The position numbers were made by a program, and so were the translations under genes. Shown here piece after piece: positions 45,150-57,600 of a DNA stretch of 64,000 nt (the first letter of the stretch is position 1; each line of letters begins with the position of its first letter). The DNA lies in the NCBI GenBank assembly GCA_030267565.1, contig BRXU01000002.1, positions 2,294,001 to 2,358,000 on the forward strand, written 5' to 3'. The stretch is from Pleodorina starrii. Taxonomy: Eukaryota > Chlorophyta > Chlorophyceae > Chlamydomonadales > Volvocaceae. The notes beneath the pieces are model-generated. The model ran no database searches. It was not told the origin of the DNA and worked only from the letters and a program-made list of their open reading frames with translations.

Positions 45150-46097
45150 TCATTGGCGAAGGCAGTATTTGGCCATGCGGCTGAGCTCCGACGCAATGTG
45201 GGCGATGGTGGGTCGGTCCGAGGGTCGCTCCTCTGTGCAGCTCGAGATGAGGCGGCGAAGAGCCAGGGGGCACACCCCATCGTCGCTGGGGATCGGCAGC
45301 CGGGCGCGCTGCGACACCACCTGCGGGGCGGCAGAGGGGGGAACGGGGGTAAGAAAATAAGAAGATACCGGAGCGGTGGGACGGAGACGGCGTTCGGGGG
45401 TCGGGAGGGGTATGTAAAGAGGCGGGGTGGGGTTGGCCGCAAGCATTCGGCGAGCAGCGGGCATTCGGCCAGCAGTCCGGTCACGCCGTATGCATCGTAC
45501 ACCGTACACCGTACCGCTCCCCTCGCTTACCTTTTGCACGAAGTCGCCCATCCTGCAGGTGGCCCAGGGCCTCTGGCCCACCACAAGCTCCCACAGCACC
45601 ACACCAAAACTGAAAATGTCCATCTTGTCGCTCAGACCGCCTTCGAGGTCCGGCTCCCAGCACTCTGCTCGTTGGTGCCAAGGCGCGGCAATGGCAATGT
45701 GCATTGTGTAAGGGTCGAGCCGGGGTCAAAAAGGCAGGATTGGGGTCGCCACTGGTTGGGTTGGGCTGGGTTGAAAAGTGGTGCAGGGGTGGTAGCAATC
45801 ACATAAAGAGGGCGCTGTGGCGGTGGGGCGGGGATGCAGGGCGGAGGTGTTGATGCGAGGGACAGCGCACCCCACTCGGGGAGAGCGATGGACTGCGGAG
45901 GCAGAGGCGGGCCTGGGACACGGCCCCGCCCGGCGGGACGGAGCGAGTGGGGGAGGGAGGAGGCCCCAGTCCAAGTTAAAACAACGCGGCCGCCGACGCC
46001 GACGCCGACGCTGCCGTACCTGGTGCCATATACGGCATCGACCCGGTCTCCGGCCGATTCGTTTCCAAGTAAGCGGTGTACTTGCACCTGCAGGCGG

Positions 46098-46132
<35 letters not shown>

Positions 46133-48337
46133 GCGTGACGCAGGTACCGTGTCGGGAGTAGGCGCCGGCAATCCGTTGCTTGGTCCCAAAAGCACTACGG
46201 CACAAGCCAACCGCGCACCTCGCCAGCCCAAAGTCCGAGATCTTGGCCCGGCCGTTGCGGTCCAGCAATATGTTCGAGGGCTTGAGGTCCCGGTGCACCA
46301 CCGCCGGCGAGCGGCTGTGCAGGTACTCCAACCCGCGGGCCACGTCCAGCGCAATCTCCAGCACCCGAAACAGCGGCAGCGGCGACGCGCCGGGCCGCTG
46401 CGGCTGCGGCGGCAGCGGCGGAGCCGTGGCCGCGGCCGCGGCCACGGGCCCTGCCGGGCCCTGCATCGCTGCCGGGTGTCTGTCGCCTCGGTGCAGTACG
46501 GCGTCCAGGGAGGTGACGCACAGCTCCTCCACGATGCAAATGTCGGGGGGCTGCAAAGAGCCGCCCAGCAATCGGACCACGTTGTCGTGGAGCAGGCTGC
46601 TCAGCACCGTGATCTCCTGCGAGTGTGAGGAGAGAGGGAGGAGGACAGAGGGGCGGGGACAGAAAGGCGGTACTGGGGATGATGAACGAAGCGTAGGAAA
46701 ATGGAGGGGAATGGGTGCCATGCGAAGTGGGTGCTGGGCGGGTGGATAGAGGGGACAGCGGAAAAAAGAGAGGAGAGGAGGGAGAGAGGGAGGGCGGCGG
46801 CTTATGCGGGGCTTCTGAAGGTTTTGAGCGCACGTTGGGTTGCGAAACTCGGGCTGGTGGTGGCGGTGGCGGCGGTGGCGGTGGGTGCCGGCCGTGGGGC
46901 TGCACGTGTTGAGTAAGTAAACCCCCACCATCACTGTCACCACCTCACACGCCTGCCGCTTGCCCACGAGCTAGGGAGGAATGCAGGCTTGAAGGCCTGC
47001 AGGACAATGGTCAACCCCACACCCACACGTCTCACGCCCCAACACCCACACGTCTCACACCCTAAAACCCACACACCCCACACCATACGCCCCACACCAT
47101 ACGCCCCCCTCCCGCCCTCCCTCCCTCCCCCCCACCCCCAACACACCTGCACAAAGACCTCCAGCTCGTCCACTGTGCAGTCCTGCAGCAGCGGCCGGAG
47201 GGACTTGATCGCCACCGGCTCGCCCCGGTAGGTGCCCGCATACACAGAGCCAAACTGACCGCTGCCCAGCGACCGGCCCCAGTCCACCGTCACGTCGCGC
47301 TGCATGTCGAGCTCGAGGTTGGTGCCTTGCTCCTCGGCGCGGGCGAGTAGGGCCTTGGGGAGGATTACCGGGCGGAAGGAGGTGCGCTGGTGGGGGTGGT
47401 GGAGCTGGTCGTAGGCGCCAGTAGAGGATGAGACGCGGACGAAGAGGGTCGGCAACGGCGGGGAGGGCAGCACGGCGGAGGCGGAGGGGGAAGAGGGGGA
47501 GGAGGTGACGGCGGCGTGGGTGGTGAGGAAAGGCGTGGCGGTGGAGGCGGTGGGGGAGAAGCGGGGGAGGTGGGTGCTGAGGCCGACGGCAAGGGGCGGC
47601 GGGGAGGGGCAGTAGGCGGTCGGGGGACCGGTGGGGAAGGCGAGCGGCTGCGGCGGCGACGTCGGCGCGAAGTAGGAGGCGTAAGAGGCGCGGCGACTGG
47701 TGGCGGCCGACATGCCAGAGCAGGCGGCGATGTGGGCTGTCAGCAGGCGCTCCCAGCCCGGTACGCCGTATTCAACCGCCGATGCCTCGCTCAGCGCGGC
47801 CAAGGGCGCGGAGACCGTAGACGCCGTGCTGGCCCGGTCAGTTGTAGTTGACGACACTTGGGCACAGCACGTGGAGACCCGCATGACGTTGGCCGGTGCG
47901 CTGGACGTTCGGTTTGGTGCGCTATGACGGTGTTGGTGGCCTTGTTGCGGCATCACGCAGGCCAGCGGTAGCGTAGTCAGCGCAGCCTCCGGCTCAACCA
48001 TGTTTTGGTTTCGCCTGAAAGACAGCGCTCGTGCCGCCATCAGGGCTCCCATATGATACGCGGCACCGGCCTTTGAGAAAACCCCATCATGCGCCCGGAC
48101 AACGTCCTGCTCCTCGCCGTCCCTTGTCAAGGTAAGTCTTGTCTGTGAAACGTCCGCAGCCGAGCAGGATGGGTCGTGGTTGTCATTCTTGTCGGCCTCG
48201 ACGGGTTTTTGCGTAATTTTCAGGCCCGAGCCGACCTGCCAGATAGCTTCCGTCTCTAGGCGCTCCTTATCTCCAAGATATTTCTGATTACGGCTACGAA
48301 GCCGCTTCCAAAACCGACGGAGTGGCCCGGTGGCCAT
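45150..48337 (-). CDS. TKL-type serine/threonine (dual-specificity class) protein kinase
   Basis: Five exons in phase, 653 aa: 47147-48337, 46219-46616, 46020-46087, 45531-45664, 45150-45320. The ATG at 48335-48337 ([18 protein letters not shown]) is the first in frame. About 340 N-terminal residues are Ser/Thr/Ala/Pro-rich with a basic start, and no signal peptide or membrane span is clear. The kinase domain covers about 350-650: P-loop [11 protein letters not shown] (358-), VAIK Lys about 378, HRDLKPSN (505-), DFGLAR (525-), MAPE (about 550), then [19 protein letters not shown] and RPTIAHI. All catalytic residues are present. Subdomain spacing and the PW-block are typical of Raf/MLK-like TKL kinases, which are numerous in Chlamydomonas. 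A Pro/Ala-rich insert lies between the hinge region and the HRD motif. The substrate is unknown. Confidence 0.92.
45345..45402 (+). repeat. Intron-element left-end motif in kinase intron 4
   Basis: GGGGGTAAGAAAATAAGAAG, then ATACCGGAGCGG and GACGGAGACGGCGTTCG. It is antisense to the kinase and starts 25 nt from the exon 5 acceptor. The right end is not recognisable within the 210-nt intron. Confidence 0.45.
46100..46131. repeat. (CAG)n run in kinase intron 2
   Basis: About ten pure CAG units just upstream of exon 3 in gene direction (CTG on the transcript). Confidence 0.85.
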
Positions 48338-51300
48338 GGTGACCAACGGTTAGCAACGCGAGTCCCGAGGAGGTAACGAGAGGCCCCGATAACGATGTAC
48401 AAATTGTTCAGACCGTTGAAACAATAGCGCGGCTACGAAGACGAAGCCGTGAAGAGCTGCGAGGAACAAGGAAACGGCTGGGTCGAAAGGGCGCTGCCGT
48501 TGAAACAACCAGCGCAACTAGGAGGGTGTTTTTGAAGTCAAGGGTCTGGGGCGGTCACATATATATGGGCTTCTATTTCCCCTGTTCCCTGTCACTGTTT
48601 CAGATCTGTTACAAGTGCCCCGCGGCCCACCCTTATTGTACGATACGTCTAAACCCGCAGCAAACAAGCCCATTCCGATAATAAATTGGCTTCATGGCGA
48701 AAGAAATTTACGCCGTAACCTTCACCGCGATTTTACTACGTGACGTGTACAGTTTTGGTTGTAAAGTGATGCTGGCCTGGTTGCTGAGGCGACAGCGGGT
48801 TGGTTTTGTAACCTAGAACCGCTGGCCCCGATAAGCGCCAGCCCCACTTGCAAGATTGCCTGCGGCAGGGTGCGGCGTGCAGGTTTGGACACGTGACTCG
48901 GGGAATGTTTTACCGCCGTGCTATTTTTTGTTGTTGAGTACGACCTAACTCTGACTTTATTGTTAGTAGTGAGCTCCATACTCTGAAAGGGTAGAGCCAG
49001 CGGGCGCGCGGGCCGTGCACTGCAGCGGTGACCAACCAGGGCAGAGGGAGCCACAATCAGGCCAGTTAGCACAAGTCACCAAGACAGGAGAAAGCGAACC
49101 CTAAGTCGGGGAAGGGGATCCTGTGTGTCATCCGACACTAGACGAAACATCGGCGACGGAGCCTGATCCTAGCCTAACAACAGGGGTTTCCCTCCACCTC
49201 GGGTTGCCTTGCCCACACATCTTCATTGGCACACGGGGGGCATCACTGCCAGCGCCCGCGTGCATGACAAATCGTTTGACAGCTGCACGACTGCTCGATA
49301 TGTAAAAGGTGGGGGCAAACTCAACCATCGGCGAACGCCGGAGGCGTGGGAAGAGGTGGGAAGTACCTAGCCACGCGCTCCCGTCCCACTTCCACCACTT
49401 CCACCACTTCCGCAGCTCTCACGTTCCAAAAGCAAGCCGTACAAGGTCGGGCGGGATGAGTGCCGGTCCCTTCTTTCTTGGGCAAATGGGGGACTTGGCC
49501 GGCTCCCAGGCTGAGGGCCAGATCCGCCAAACCGGACAACCGGCAAAAGCCGCCGACGTGGTGACGGATCGTTCGTTAAAACCCGTCAACCGCACGCGAG
49601 CCGTCCAGCAGCCAGCTGCCAACAAATTTCAACCAGTACGATCCAAATGATTGAATTCAGGAAAGTGGCGCGCTTCGTCAACTGTTGATTGCCCTCACCT
49701 ACACCTCCAATATCCAGCAGTGTCAGCGGCTTTGGGCTCGAGGAAAAACCTGGGAGCAGCTTTGGGAGGAGCACCGCGTGCGCTAGTTCGAGAGAGCTGA
49801 CGGCCCTGCGGTGTGGGAAGCGCTGTGTGTGCCGCTGCCGATGCATGGGCGCGTGTTCTCCACCCGGGGAGAGGCGTGAGCGGCGAGCGCCCTTCCGCCG
49901 CGGGCACCTTCGGCACCCGTCCTTTGGCGAAAGACAGGCGTGTGGGCGCCTGCCCTGTCCCTTACATAGTTGTATTGCTACCAAGGGGGTCACGTCTTCC
50001 AAGGGGCCGCTGCTGTGGACGAGCGCAGGCCGCCGCCAGACGTGGCACCAGCTGGCACGCACATCGCACCGGGCCGTGTCGGCTCTCGAGGCGCCGCGCG
50101 CCAGCCATCCAGCCCCCACCGACATACACAGTACACAAACCCAAACGCAGACCCGCACACGCGCGGGGCCTTGGGGTGCCCAAAAGCAGCAGCCGCTACG
50201 AGCGTCTCAAAAGGCGAATGCGCCTTTCCCGCAGCGGCGACCAACCGCGGGTCATGCCGCCTACCCACCGGGATCGCCCGCCGCAGTTTACACAATGCAG
50301 ACGCCGTCATACCGTATACCGGTATGGCAAGGGACGAGCCGCGCCCGCGGGTAGATGACGACTTTGCAGTCGCGGAAGGCGGGCCGCGGCGACACGCGGG
50401 TTGAAGGCGGCTGGGAATGCCCCCGGCCGGCCGGCCCCTGACACGCTTCTGGGGGACAGAGCCGGCGGAGGCAGCACGGGGACGGAGCGGCCACCCAACG
50501 AAGGCGTTGGATGGCACCACCGCGTACCTTGTCTGAACGGCGGATACCGTATACATACCATGACAGCTCAACCCCCACGCAACCAGGTGCCATACCATGG
50601 CAGATTTCCCCCCTGGGATGAAAACCGTGCATCAGGCAGTGTGCATGTGTGTGTATCTGTGCAGCTCGGTCGATCCCGGGCGCACGGATGAAGTGATGTG
50701 AAGCATGAGGGGAGGCAGGGAGCACGCGTCTAACAGTTCAAACTTAACTCACAAACACGCTTAACGCAACACAGATACAAACACCTCACAACGGACCCGG
50801 GTCCTTCCTCCTCGTCGCCGTCGCCGCTGCCACCCAAGCGCCGCCATTTGTGTGCCCGGAAGAAGAACAGTACGCCGCGCCGCTGGCTAACGGCATGTCA
50901 AACAACACGGCCTATACCAACTTCAACCCCTTGTCAGTCAGTCAGTCAGCAATCTCTGTATTACATCAACCCCATCGGCGGCAGCTGTCGGCACTCGACA
51001 ACGGAAGCGGCGCGACGGGGAGCGGGTCGGTCAACAGGCGCCGAGCGAGGGCTGAAGAGCCGGCAGGCACGGACTGCATCGCCGCGTCGGTACGTGCTGC
51101 CCGTGCTCGTGCGCGTGCTGCGCTGCACTCGATAGGCCCCGCGCACACAGTCCCCAACCCATCGACCTGCGCCTCCTCACCCCATTCTTTGCTCCTCACC
51201 TCCACCCTCCCTCCTCTCCCTCCTTCACTCATCGCCCGCACCAGGCAGAGCGCCCAGGCCCTCCCTGCCCCTCGTCACCCCGGTTCCGTCGCTGCAGTTT

Positions 51301-52221
51301 GTCATTTCCCGCCTCCTAAGCGAGCCTGCCACGTGGCGGGCTCCCCCAACCTGCTAACGCTACGTATCGCAAGGAAGGCGCGCAAAAATGGCTCCCATGG
51401 CCGGGAGCAAAGTCGAGCTACCCGCATGGCCGGGGGGCAGTGGCGCACAACACGAATACCAATAATATCGCCGATGTACCGGCTTGTGCGCGGCAAAAAC
51501 CCCTCAAGCCTATGCCTGACGAACGCCCCGAGGTTGAAGACAACGCAACAAGGTTGACAATAACGCCAGATGTGGAAACTAATGCTGCCGCCGCCGCCGC
51601 CGGCACCGTCCATTCGCTCGGCCGCCCGCACACAGGAAACCCAACAAACACGCAACTTGAGGAGACACCTCCGAAACCAACGTCAGCGACCATCACCGGA
51701 GGCCATCAGTACAGCCCCTATAGTGCAGTACATGCAGTCAATACACGGTTGGTCCACATTTCCAAGTCTCGCCGTCGAAAGGGACCGGCGGCGGCGACAG
51801 ATGGCGACGGGCAGACGGCGCCCGCAGCTTCAATCGCAAGCGCATGCATGCTCTCCGGCAGCGCATACACACACACCCAATCAATCAATCAATCCCCAAT
51901 CACGCCACGTCCTCCAGCCAGCCAGCCCCAACCTCACCGCCACCTGTATCGTGCACGCGCACGCGCGCACGCATGCGGAGAGGATCATCCCATCCAACTA
52001 GCCATCCACGTAGCCATCCATCCAACCACCTCGTGCATTGCTGCTGCCGTTGCTGCTGCCGTTGCTGCTGCTGCTGCTGCTACTGAGGGTTATTGCTGTA
52101 GGCCACCCTTCCCAGACTGCTTGACCCCATCCATCCAACCACCCCATCCATCCAACCCTCTATCCGCCTCCGCCCTTCTCAACCCATCCCATCCCATCTC
52201 GCTCCACGTCCCCCGGCCCCA
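48338..52221. other. Intergenic: kinase upstream region and 3' flank of the 1119-aa gene
   Basis: 3.9 kb with both neighbours on the - strand. The A/T-rich stretch 48.5-49.0 kb is the likely kinase promoter region. It also holds copy B of a dispersed repeat (48985-49029), short GTCA and AATC microsatellites near 50.94 and 51.88 kb, and CCATCCAACC units near 52.13 kb. Several long GC-driven frames exist but none shows domains or paired splice sites. Confidence 0.55.
48985..49029. repeat. Dispersed repeat copy B
   Basis: AGAGCCAGCGGGC ... GTGCACTGCAGCGG, matching the block at 30628-30686. Confidence 0.45.
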
Positions 52222-55200
52222 TCAGGCGCGTGATATGGCGCGCCGCGACACATCGAAGCTGAAGCTGCGGACCGCCGCCGCCTGTACGGCAGGCAGCCCG
52301 CTCTCATACGCCGCGCTGAACCTGCCGCCGCCGCGTCCGTACAGACCACCCGGGCCCGCCGCCTGGTGCGGCTGCTGCGGGTGGTGGGCGCCGGGGCCGC
52401 CGGCTCCGGAACCAGGCCCAAGACTGGGCTGGGGGTGGTGCGTGTGGTGGTTATTGTGCTGCATCGCGAGCCCACCGGCGGACCCCGGCAGGGGCTCCTG
52501 CGGGTTATGGTTGCCGGACGGGGTTGAGGATGAGGATGAGGAGGCAGGGAGGTGCGGGAGGGAGTTCTTCCGCTGCATCTGCGCCTGCTGTGGGTACTGC
52601 AGGGCTGACTCGGCAGCGTCCGCGGCGCCGCCGTCGGCGACTGCCGGGAAGCTGCCGTCGGCGCCGCGCGGCGACAGCTGCGGCGGCATGTGCAGCAAGG
52701 GGTACGCGGCGGTGCCGGCGGCGACAGCCTTCTGTCGCCCCGCGGAGAACGGCGAGCCAAAGCTTCCGCCGCCGCCGCCACCCCCGCCAGGGCCGCCTGC
52801 CTGCTTAAAGGCGCCCTGTCGGATGCCGACGGAGACGGTGTACGACGGCAGCGCGGGCACGCCGACACCGCGAGGCGGCGGGGCCGCCGACGGCGCGTCA
52901 CCGGCCTCGACGGCGGATGGCGCCGACAGGACGCCGCCGCCGAAGACGGCCGTCGCGGAGATGCCGCCGCCGCCGCCGCCAGCGCCGGCGAATACGGACG
53001 ACCTGCCGCCGCCGCCTCCGACACTGGCACGGGACTTGTGGGGCGATGTGGAGGGTCGCGCAGGGGCGGAGAAGCTGCCGAAGCGGTCCTGCGCGTAGGG
53101 TGTGGCGGCGACGGCTCCGCCGGACCCGGCGGGGCCGCCGGGGGTGGCTGGTCCCGGGCCGCGAGACTGCTGCGGGAGGTCGCCGCAAGGGGCCGGAAAC
53201 CGCGGAGGAGGGGCGGAGGGGCGTGTGCGAGATGGCACAGACGGGAGAGGTGTTGCAACAATGGCCAGCGGAGCGACACGGCTGTAGCGTCAGCCGCAGG
53301 GCTGCGAGATAGACGCATGCGGGGCGGGCGCGGATGTGCAGACACGGATGTGGGCACGACACAGACACGCGAGCGAGCGGGCGCCTCCAATTCGCCACTG
53401 CGCCTTGACGCTGGCCTCGATGGTTCGGTTGAGTGTGCCTCGCATCCGTTGACTGGTTGTGACTGCGCGTCGGTGACGCACTCGTGCGCATTGTGTGCGA
53501 TTCCGGCCGTTGCTGCTGCCCCGGAAACCCGCGACGGCGAGGCCTCGGGCTCCGCCGCCGCGGCGCCCGCGAAGGAGGTCAAGTTCGACTCCGCCAACCC
53601 GGCCAAGTTGGACATGCCGAACTTGGACTCCTGCCCGGCCGGCGGCGCGAGGCACTTGTCCTTGGACTTGGCCGGGTTGGCGGAGTCGAACTTGACCTCC
53701 TTCGCGGGCGCCGCGGCGGCGGAGCCCGAGGCCTCGCCGTCGCGCGCGCGCACCTTGTTGGCCTTGTCCGCCGGCCAGACGAACTCCGCCCGGCCCGCCC
53801 GAACTCCGCCTGACCGGGCCCGGCCGAACTCAGGACCGGCGAACCGGACTTCCTGTTACATCCGCTGCCCCAGGACGCGACGACGCGAACGCGACGCCGC
53901 GCCTCCGTCCTGCCCCTTCCCTCCCTCGCCGCCGCATGCCCCGACTCACCCGACCTCCTCGCGCGCTCATCCGCCCAGGACTGCCCGAGGTCCGGCCGGC
54001 GCCCGCCGGCCCCAGCCCACCTCCGCCTGCGCCTCCTGCGGCACCCATGCCGCCGCCCGGGGCGGCAGCTGCGGGGGCGGCGGCGCCGCCACCTGGCCCA
54101 TCCAGACTTCGCAGCCCCTGGAGCTCGTCCGAGGGGTTGCCCGGCACCTGACTGATCGGCGTAGACCGATACACCTGACCCCCGGGGAAGTTCTGTACAT
54201 GGGCGGGCGGGAAGCGGCTCACGGCCGCCAGGTTGTGTCCGCCGCCGCCGGGGCCGGCGGTGCCGCCGCCGCCGCTGCCGGCGGCGGCGGCAGGGCCGAC
54301 CCAGGAGCCCGCCCTGAGAACGCCGCCGTTGAGGAGGCCCGGAGGGCCCGTGGCGGCGGCGGCGCCGCCGCCGCCGGCAGCTCCGAAACCGTACAGCGCG
54401 GCGGCGGCGCCGCCGCCAGCGGCGGCAGCGACCTCGTCGCCACCGTCGGGCAGGAGTGCGGACCCGGCGCTGAGGGGCGAACGTGGGCGTGAGAAGCCCA
54501 GCGGGACGGAAGGGGAGGAAGCGCGCCGGCCGGCTGCAGGGCGGCAAGGGGAGCGGAACGGTGAGCGGAACGGAACGGAGGAGGGACCCAGGTTCATCGT
54601 GCGAGGTGCAACGGCCCGGTGTGGTGCGGTCACCAACCACAGCCACAACCCCACCCACCGCGGACCGCCCAGAGACCCTCGCCCCGCCCCGCCTCACCTT
54701 GCCCCGCCATACACACATACACACATACACGCACACCCCAACCGTGGGTCGGCGGCCCCTCTTTTCAGAGGGTTCACTTCCTCGGGGAACTTTGCCTTCA
54801 CACAGCAAGCTTCGCGTCGCACCCTTTGAAAGCACCCCACCCCACCCCACCCCACCGCGCCCCGCCCGCGTCGGCTCGGCCGCCGTCGCTCGCTACATAC
54901 CGGTGTGGTGGTGCTGCTGGTGCTGGTGCACTGCCGAGTAGACACCGCGGCCGGGTGACACGGAGGAGGCGCCCTCCAGGGGCCGCATCGCGGCCGGGGA
55001 CACCACGTAGCCCGAGCCGCGGATGGGCGACCGACTGGTTTGCCTGCGGGGGAGAAATCGGGGGAGGCGAACAAGTGGCGGGCGAGGGCGGGGCCGGGGC
55101 CAGGGTCGAGGGTGACTTTAGGGATAAAAGGAGAACGTGGGAGTGCGCCAATGGTCCCAGTTGAATGGCGAGAGAGTGGACGGCTCGTTTCCCCCGTTGC

Positions 55201-57600
55201 AGTCGCCGCCGTCGCAGGCAGGTGGGCGGGCGGCCGCCGCAGCCGGCACGCACGAGCCCCACTCGCCTCGCCAGCCGACTGCGACGCGGTGCGGGGCTGG
55301 GAGCCCCACCCGGAAGCCGCGTCCTGCTAGATAGCGTACGTGCAGCCGCCCAGCCGCAGCCCCAGCCCCCCTAACACCAGGGCCCCCTTGGCATCAAGCG
55401 CGTCAACCCCCCGGTCTCAGTCCCGGACCCTGCCAGGAGCAAGGCGCACAGCCGCAGTTGGGATTGTACATCCGTATTCCACACGCCTAGAACCCTCCCA
55501 ACCTAAGCACCCGACCCACCCAACCCGCCCGCTCAGCCACCCACCCCGGTGTGTACAGGCGCCGCGCCTGCGGTGGGTGCTGTCGCAGGCCCTCCCCGAT
55601 CTGCGGTGTGGGTATGCTCCGGTGGGGGCCGTACTGCGGCTGCAGGTGCTGCGGGTGATGATGGTGGTCGGGATGCTGCTGCTGGTGATGCAAATACGGA
55701 TACGGGTGCTGCTGAGTGCCGCTTGCTTGCAGCAGCAGCGGATGCTGCTGCTGCTGAATGGGATGAGGATGGGGCTGCGCCGTCGCGCCCGGTAAGGTCC
55801 ACTGCCCCAGGGGGAGGGGGCTCGCCGCCGCAGGCGGTTCGGATCCCGCCGCCGCCGCCACCGCCGTGTCCAGCGGCGGCGTCAGCGGCGGCGGCGGCGC
55901 CGTCGCGCGGGAACCCAGGCCGCCCGGCGTCGACATCCGCTCCGACAGCACCTTTTCCAGTGCCTCCGTCGCAGCGCCGCCGCCGCCAAGCCGGACGCTG
56001 GCCCGCGGCGCGGCGAAGGGCGAGCCGGCCGCGCCGCCGTCGGACTTGCCAGCCGCCCAGGAGGGGGAGGACGGCAGGGAGGCTTCCCGGGACTGGGACA
56101 CCACCGGAGAGATGACCTCGCGCGTGCTGTTGCCGCTTCCAGCCATGAGGATGTCCGCCGCGGCGGCAGCCGGCGGCGGCGAAGGCGGCTCGGGCCCCGC
56201 GGCCCCGCTGGTGGTGGTTTCGGCGCTGCTGCTGGCGCTGGCGCCTGTAGGCTCGTCCACCGCCGAGTCGGCGTCGCCGTCGGCGCTGAGGCGCACCGTC
56301 CCGGACGCGACGCTGCTGCTGGCGCCGGCCGGGCGCAACAGGGAGCGGCTGCTGCCGCCAGCGCCGGCACCGCCAGCGCCGCTCCTGCGTGCCGCCGCTG
56401 CCCCTGCGCCGGCTCGCCCCGCCGCGCCGCCGCCAAACAGCGCATCGTCATCCGCAGTCATGAGATCCTGATAATCCTCATCGTCGCCGTCCTCATCGTC
56501 GCTGTACAGCAGGCCGCGCAGCTTGTCGGCTGCGCCGCCGGCGGCGGCCGCGTCGCCGGCGCCGCCGGCGGCGGCAGCAGCGAAGCACGACGGCGACTCC
56601 GTCGCCTCTCCGCCGTCGCACGTCGTCCCCATCGTCTCCGTCCGCGGCGTCGGCAACGCCGCAGAGCGAGGCGTCGCAAGCACCGAGTCCTGCTGTACCG
56701 AATCCTGCAGTAACTCCGCCGCGGCTTCGCGTTCGGGCGGCGGCGAAGCCGCCGCTGCTGCGAGCGACTGGCCGCTGCCGCCGCCCTCCGGCGGCGGCGG
56801 CGGTTGCGGCTCGGCGCCCGTCGACGTCGAGCCGCGGGACAGCCTCCCGGGCTGCCGGCTCTTCGCGTCGCCCCTGCTGGCGAAGCTGCCGCCGCTGCTC
56901 TGTGACTTGAAGGAGGAAGAGGCCCCGCGGGTGAGGGCCGATGCCGCCGTGTCGCCGCCGCTGCTGCTGGCGCCCGCCTCGGCGGCCTTGCGTGCTATGA
57001 GCAGCGCCTGTGTGAGATTGCCGTCGCCGGTAATGGGCCCCGGCTGTCGCGGCGTAGAGGTGCCGCTGTCAGCGCCGTCGGCCTGTCAGCGGTTCGGATG
57101 TTGGTTCCAGAACAGTGTTTCGGGTCTGGGGTTCCCAATATCGCGGGTGTGGGGTTCCAAATAACGCGCAAAAAGAACGAATTGAATGTGACGGGCGGCT
57201 GAATGTGCGTCGCGCTGAAATGTTGCGATCCGCGACGCTTGCAGACAAACGCGTGTGTTGTCGCGATCGGGAGGAAAGGAGGGGACGGCCCCTGGACGGC
57301 CGCAGGGGCTGTGCCGCCGCCCTGCGCCCCCCCAGAGCCCAAGGGTCGCAGGCGGCAGGCTGCCGGCAGGGTGCCCTCCGATGTCCGTCTTACCTTGCCC
57401 AGGTACGCCAGCAAGTCCGCTCCCGGGCGGGGGGCGTCGGGGTCCTCCCAGGCGGAGAGGTCCGCAGAGGGGGGCCGCGGGGGGCCCGTGTCGGCTTTGG
57501 GCCGTGGAGTGGGCGTGCCTTTGGTCGGACGGGACAGGCGAGGAGGCGAAAGGAAGGGGGCTTCAACGACTGGTGAGGTGAAACGTTGAGATGCCGACAT
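52222..57600 (-). CDS. Unrecognised low-complexity protein, 1119 aa
   Basis: Five exons: 57394-57600, 55545-57082, 54897-55043, 53950-54469, 52222-53169. The ATG is at 57598-57600 and the stop at 52222-52224. Phase closes only if exon 3 uses the donor AT^GTAGCG; the stronger-looking G^GTATGT three bases away shifts the frame. I do not recognise a family. Visible features are SQRFTSPVVEAPF near the start, a short helix LTQALLIARKAAEA, an acidic patch LLYSDDEDGDDEDYQDLMTA, His/Gln-rich segments (HQHQQHHH; HHPQHLQPQ), Ala/Gly/Pro runs, and a C-terminus of Ser/Pro/Gly with RSFSFDVSRRA. Repeated Ser-Pro and Thr-Pro sites (SPP, TPRP) suggest phosphorylation, and overall it looks disordered. The amino-acid content is nucleus- or signalling-like, but that is inference. 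Intron 4 contains a perfect 78-bp inverted repeat. Confidence 0.7.
53530..53744. repeat. Perfect 78-bp inverted repeat with 59-nt spacer (hairpin)
   Basis: The left arm 53530-53607 and right arm 53667-53744 are exact reverse complements over 78 bp (left arm starts CGCGACGGCGAGGCCTCGGG). One further base pairs on the loop side, and the match stops at once at the outer ends. It lies in intron 4 (53170-53949) of the 1119-aa gene. Either transcript strand would fold into a near-perfect long stem. Such stems are typical of volvocine small-RNA precursors (established knowledge). Processing here is inference. Confidence 0.9.

Noticed and set aside
51440..53098. 552-aa open frame on the + strand
   Set aside because: It lies opposite exon 5 of the 1119-aa gene and extends into repeat-rich DNA. 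It has no domain and no splice logic; high GC keeps the frame open.
52690..54492. 600-aa open frame on the + strand
   Set aside because: It runs antisense through two exons and the hairpin intron of the 1119-aa gene. It is Gly/Arg-rich shadow sequence.
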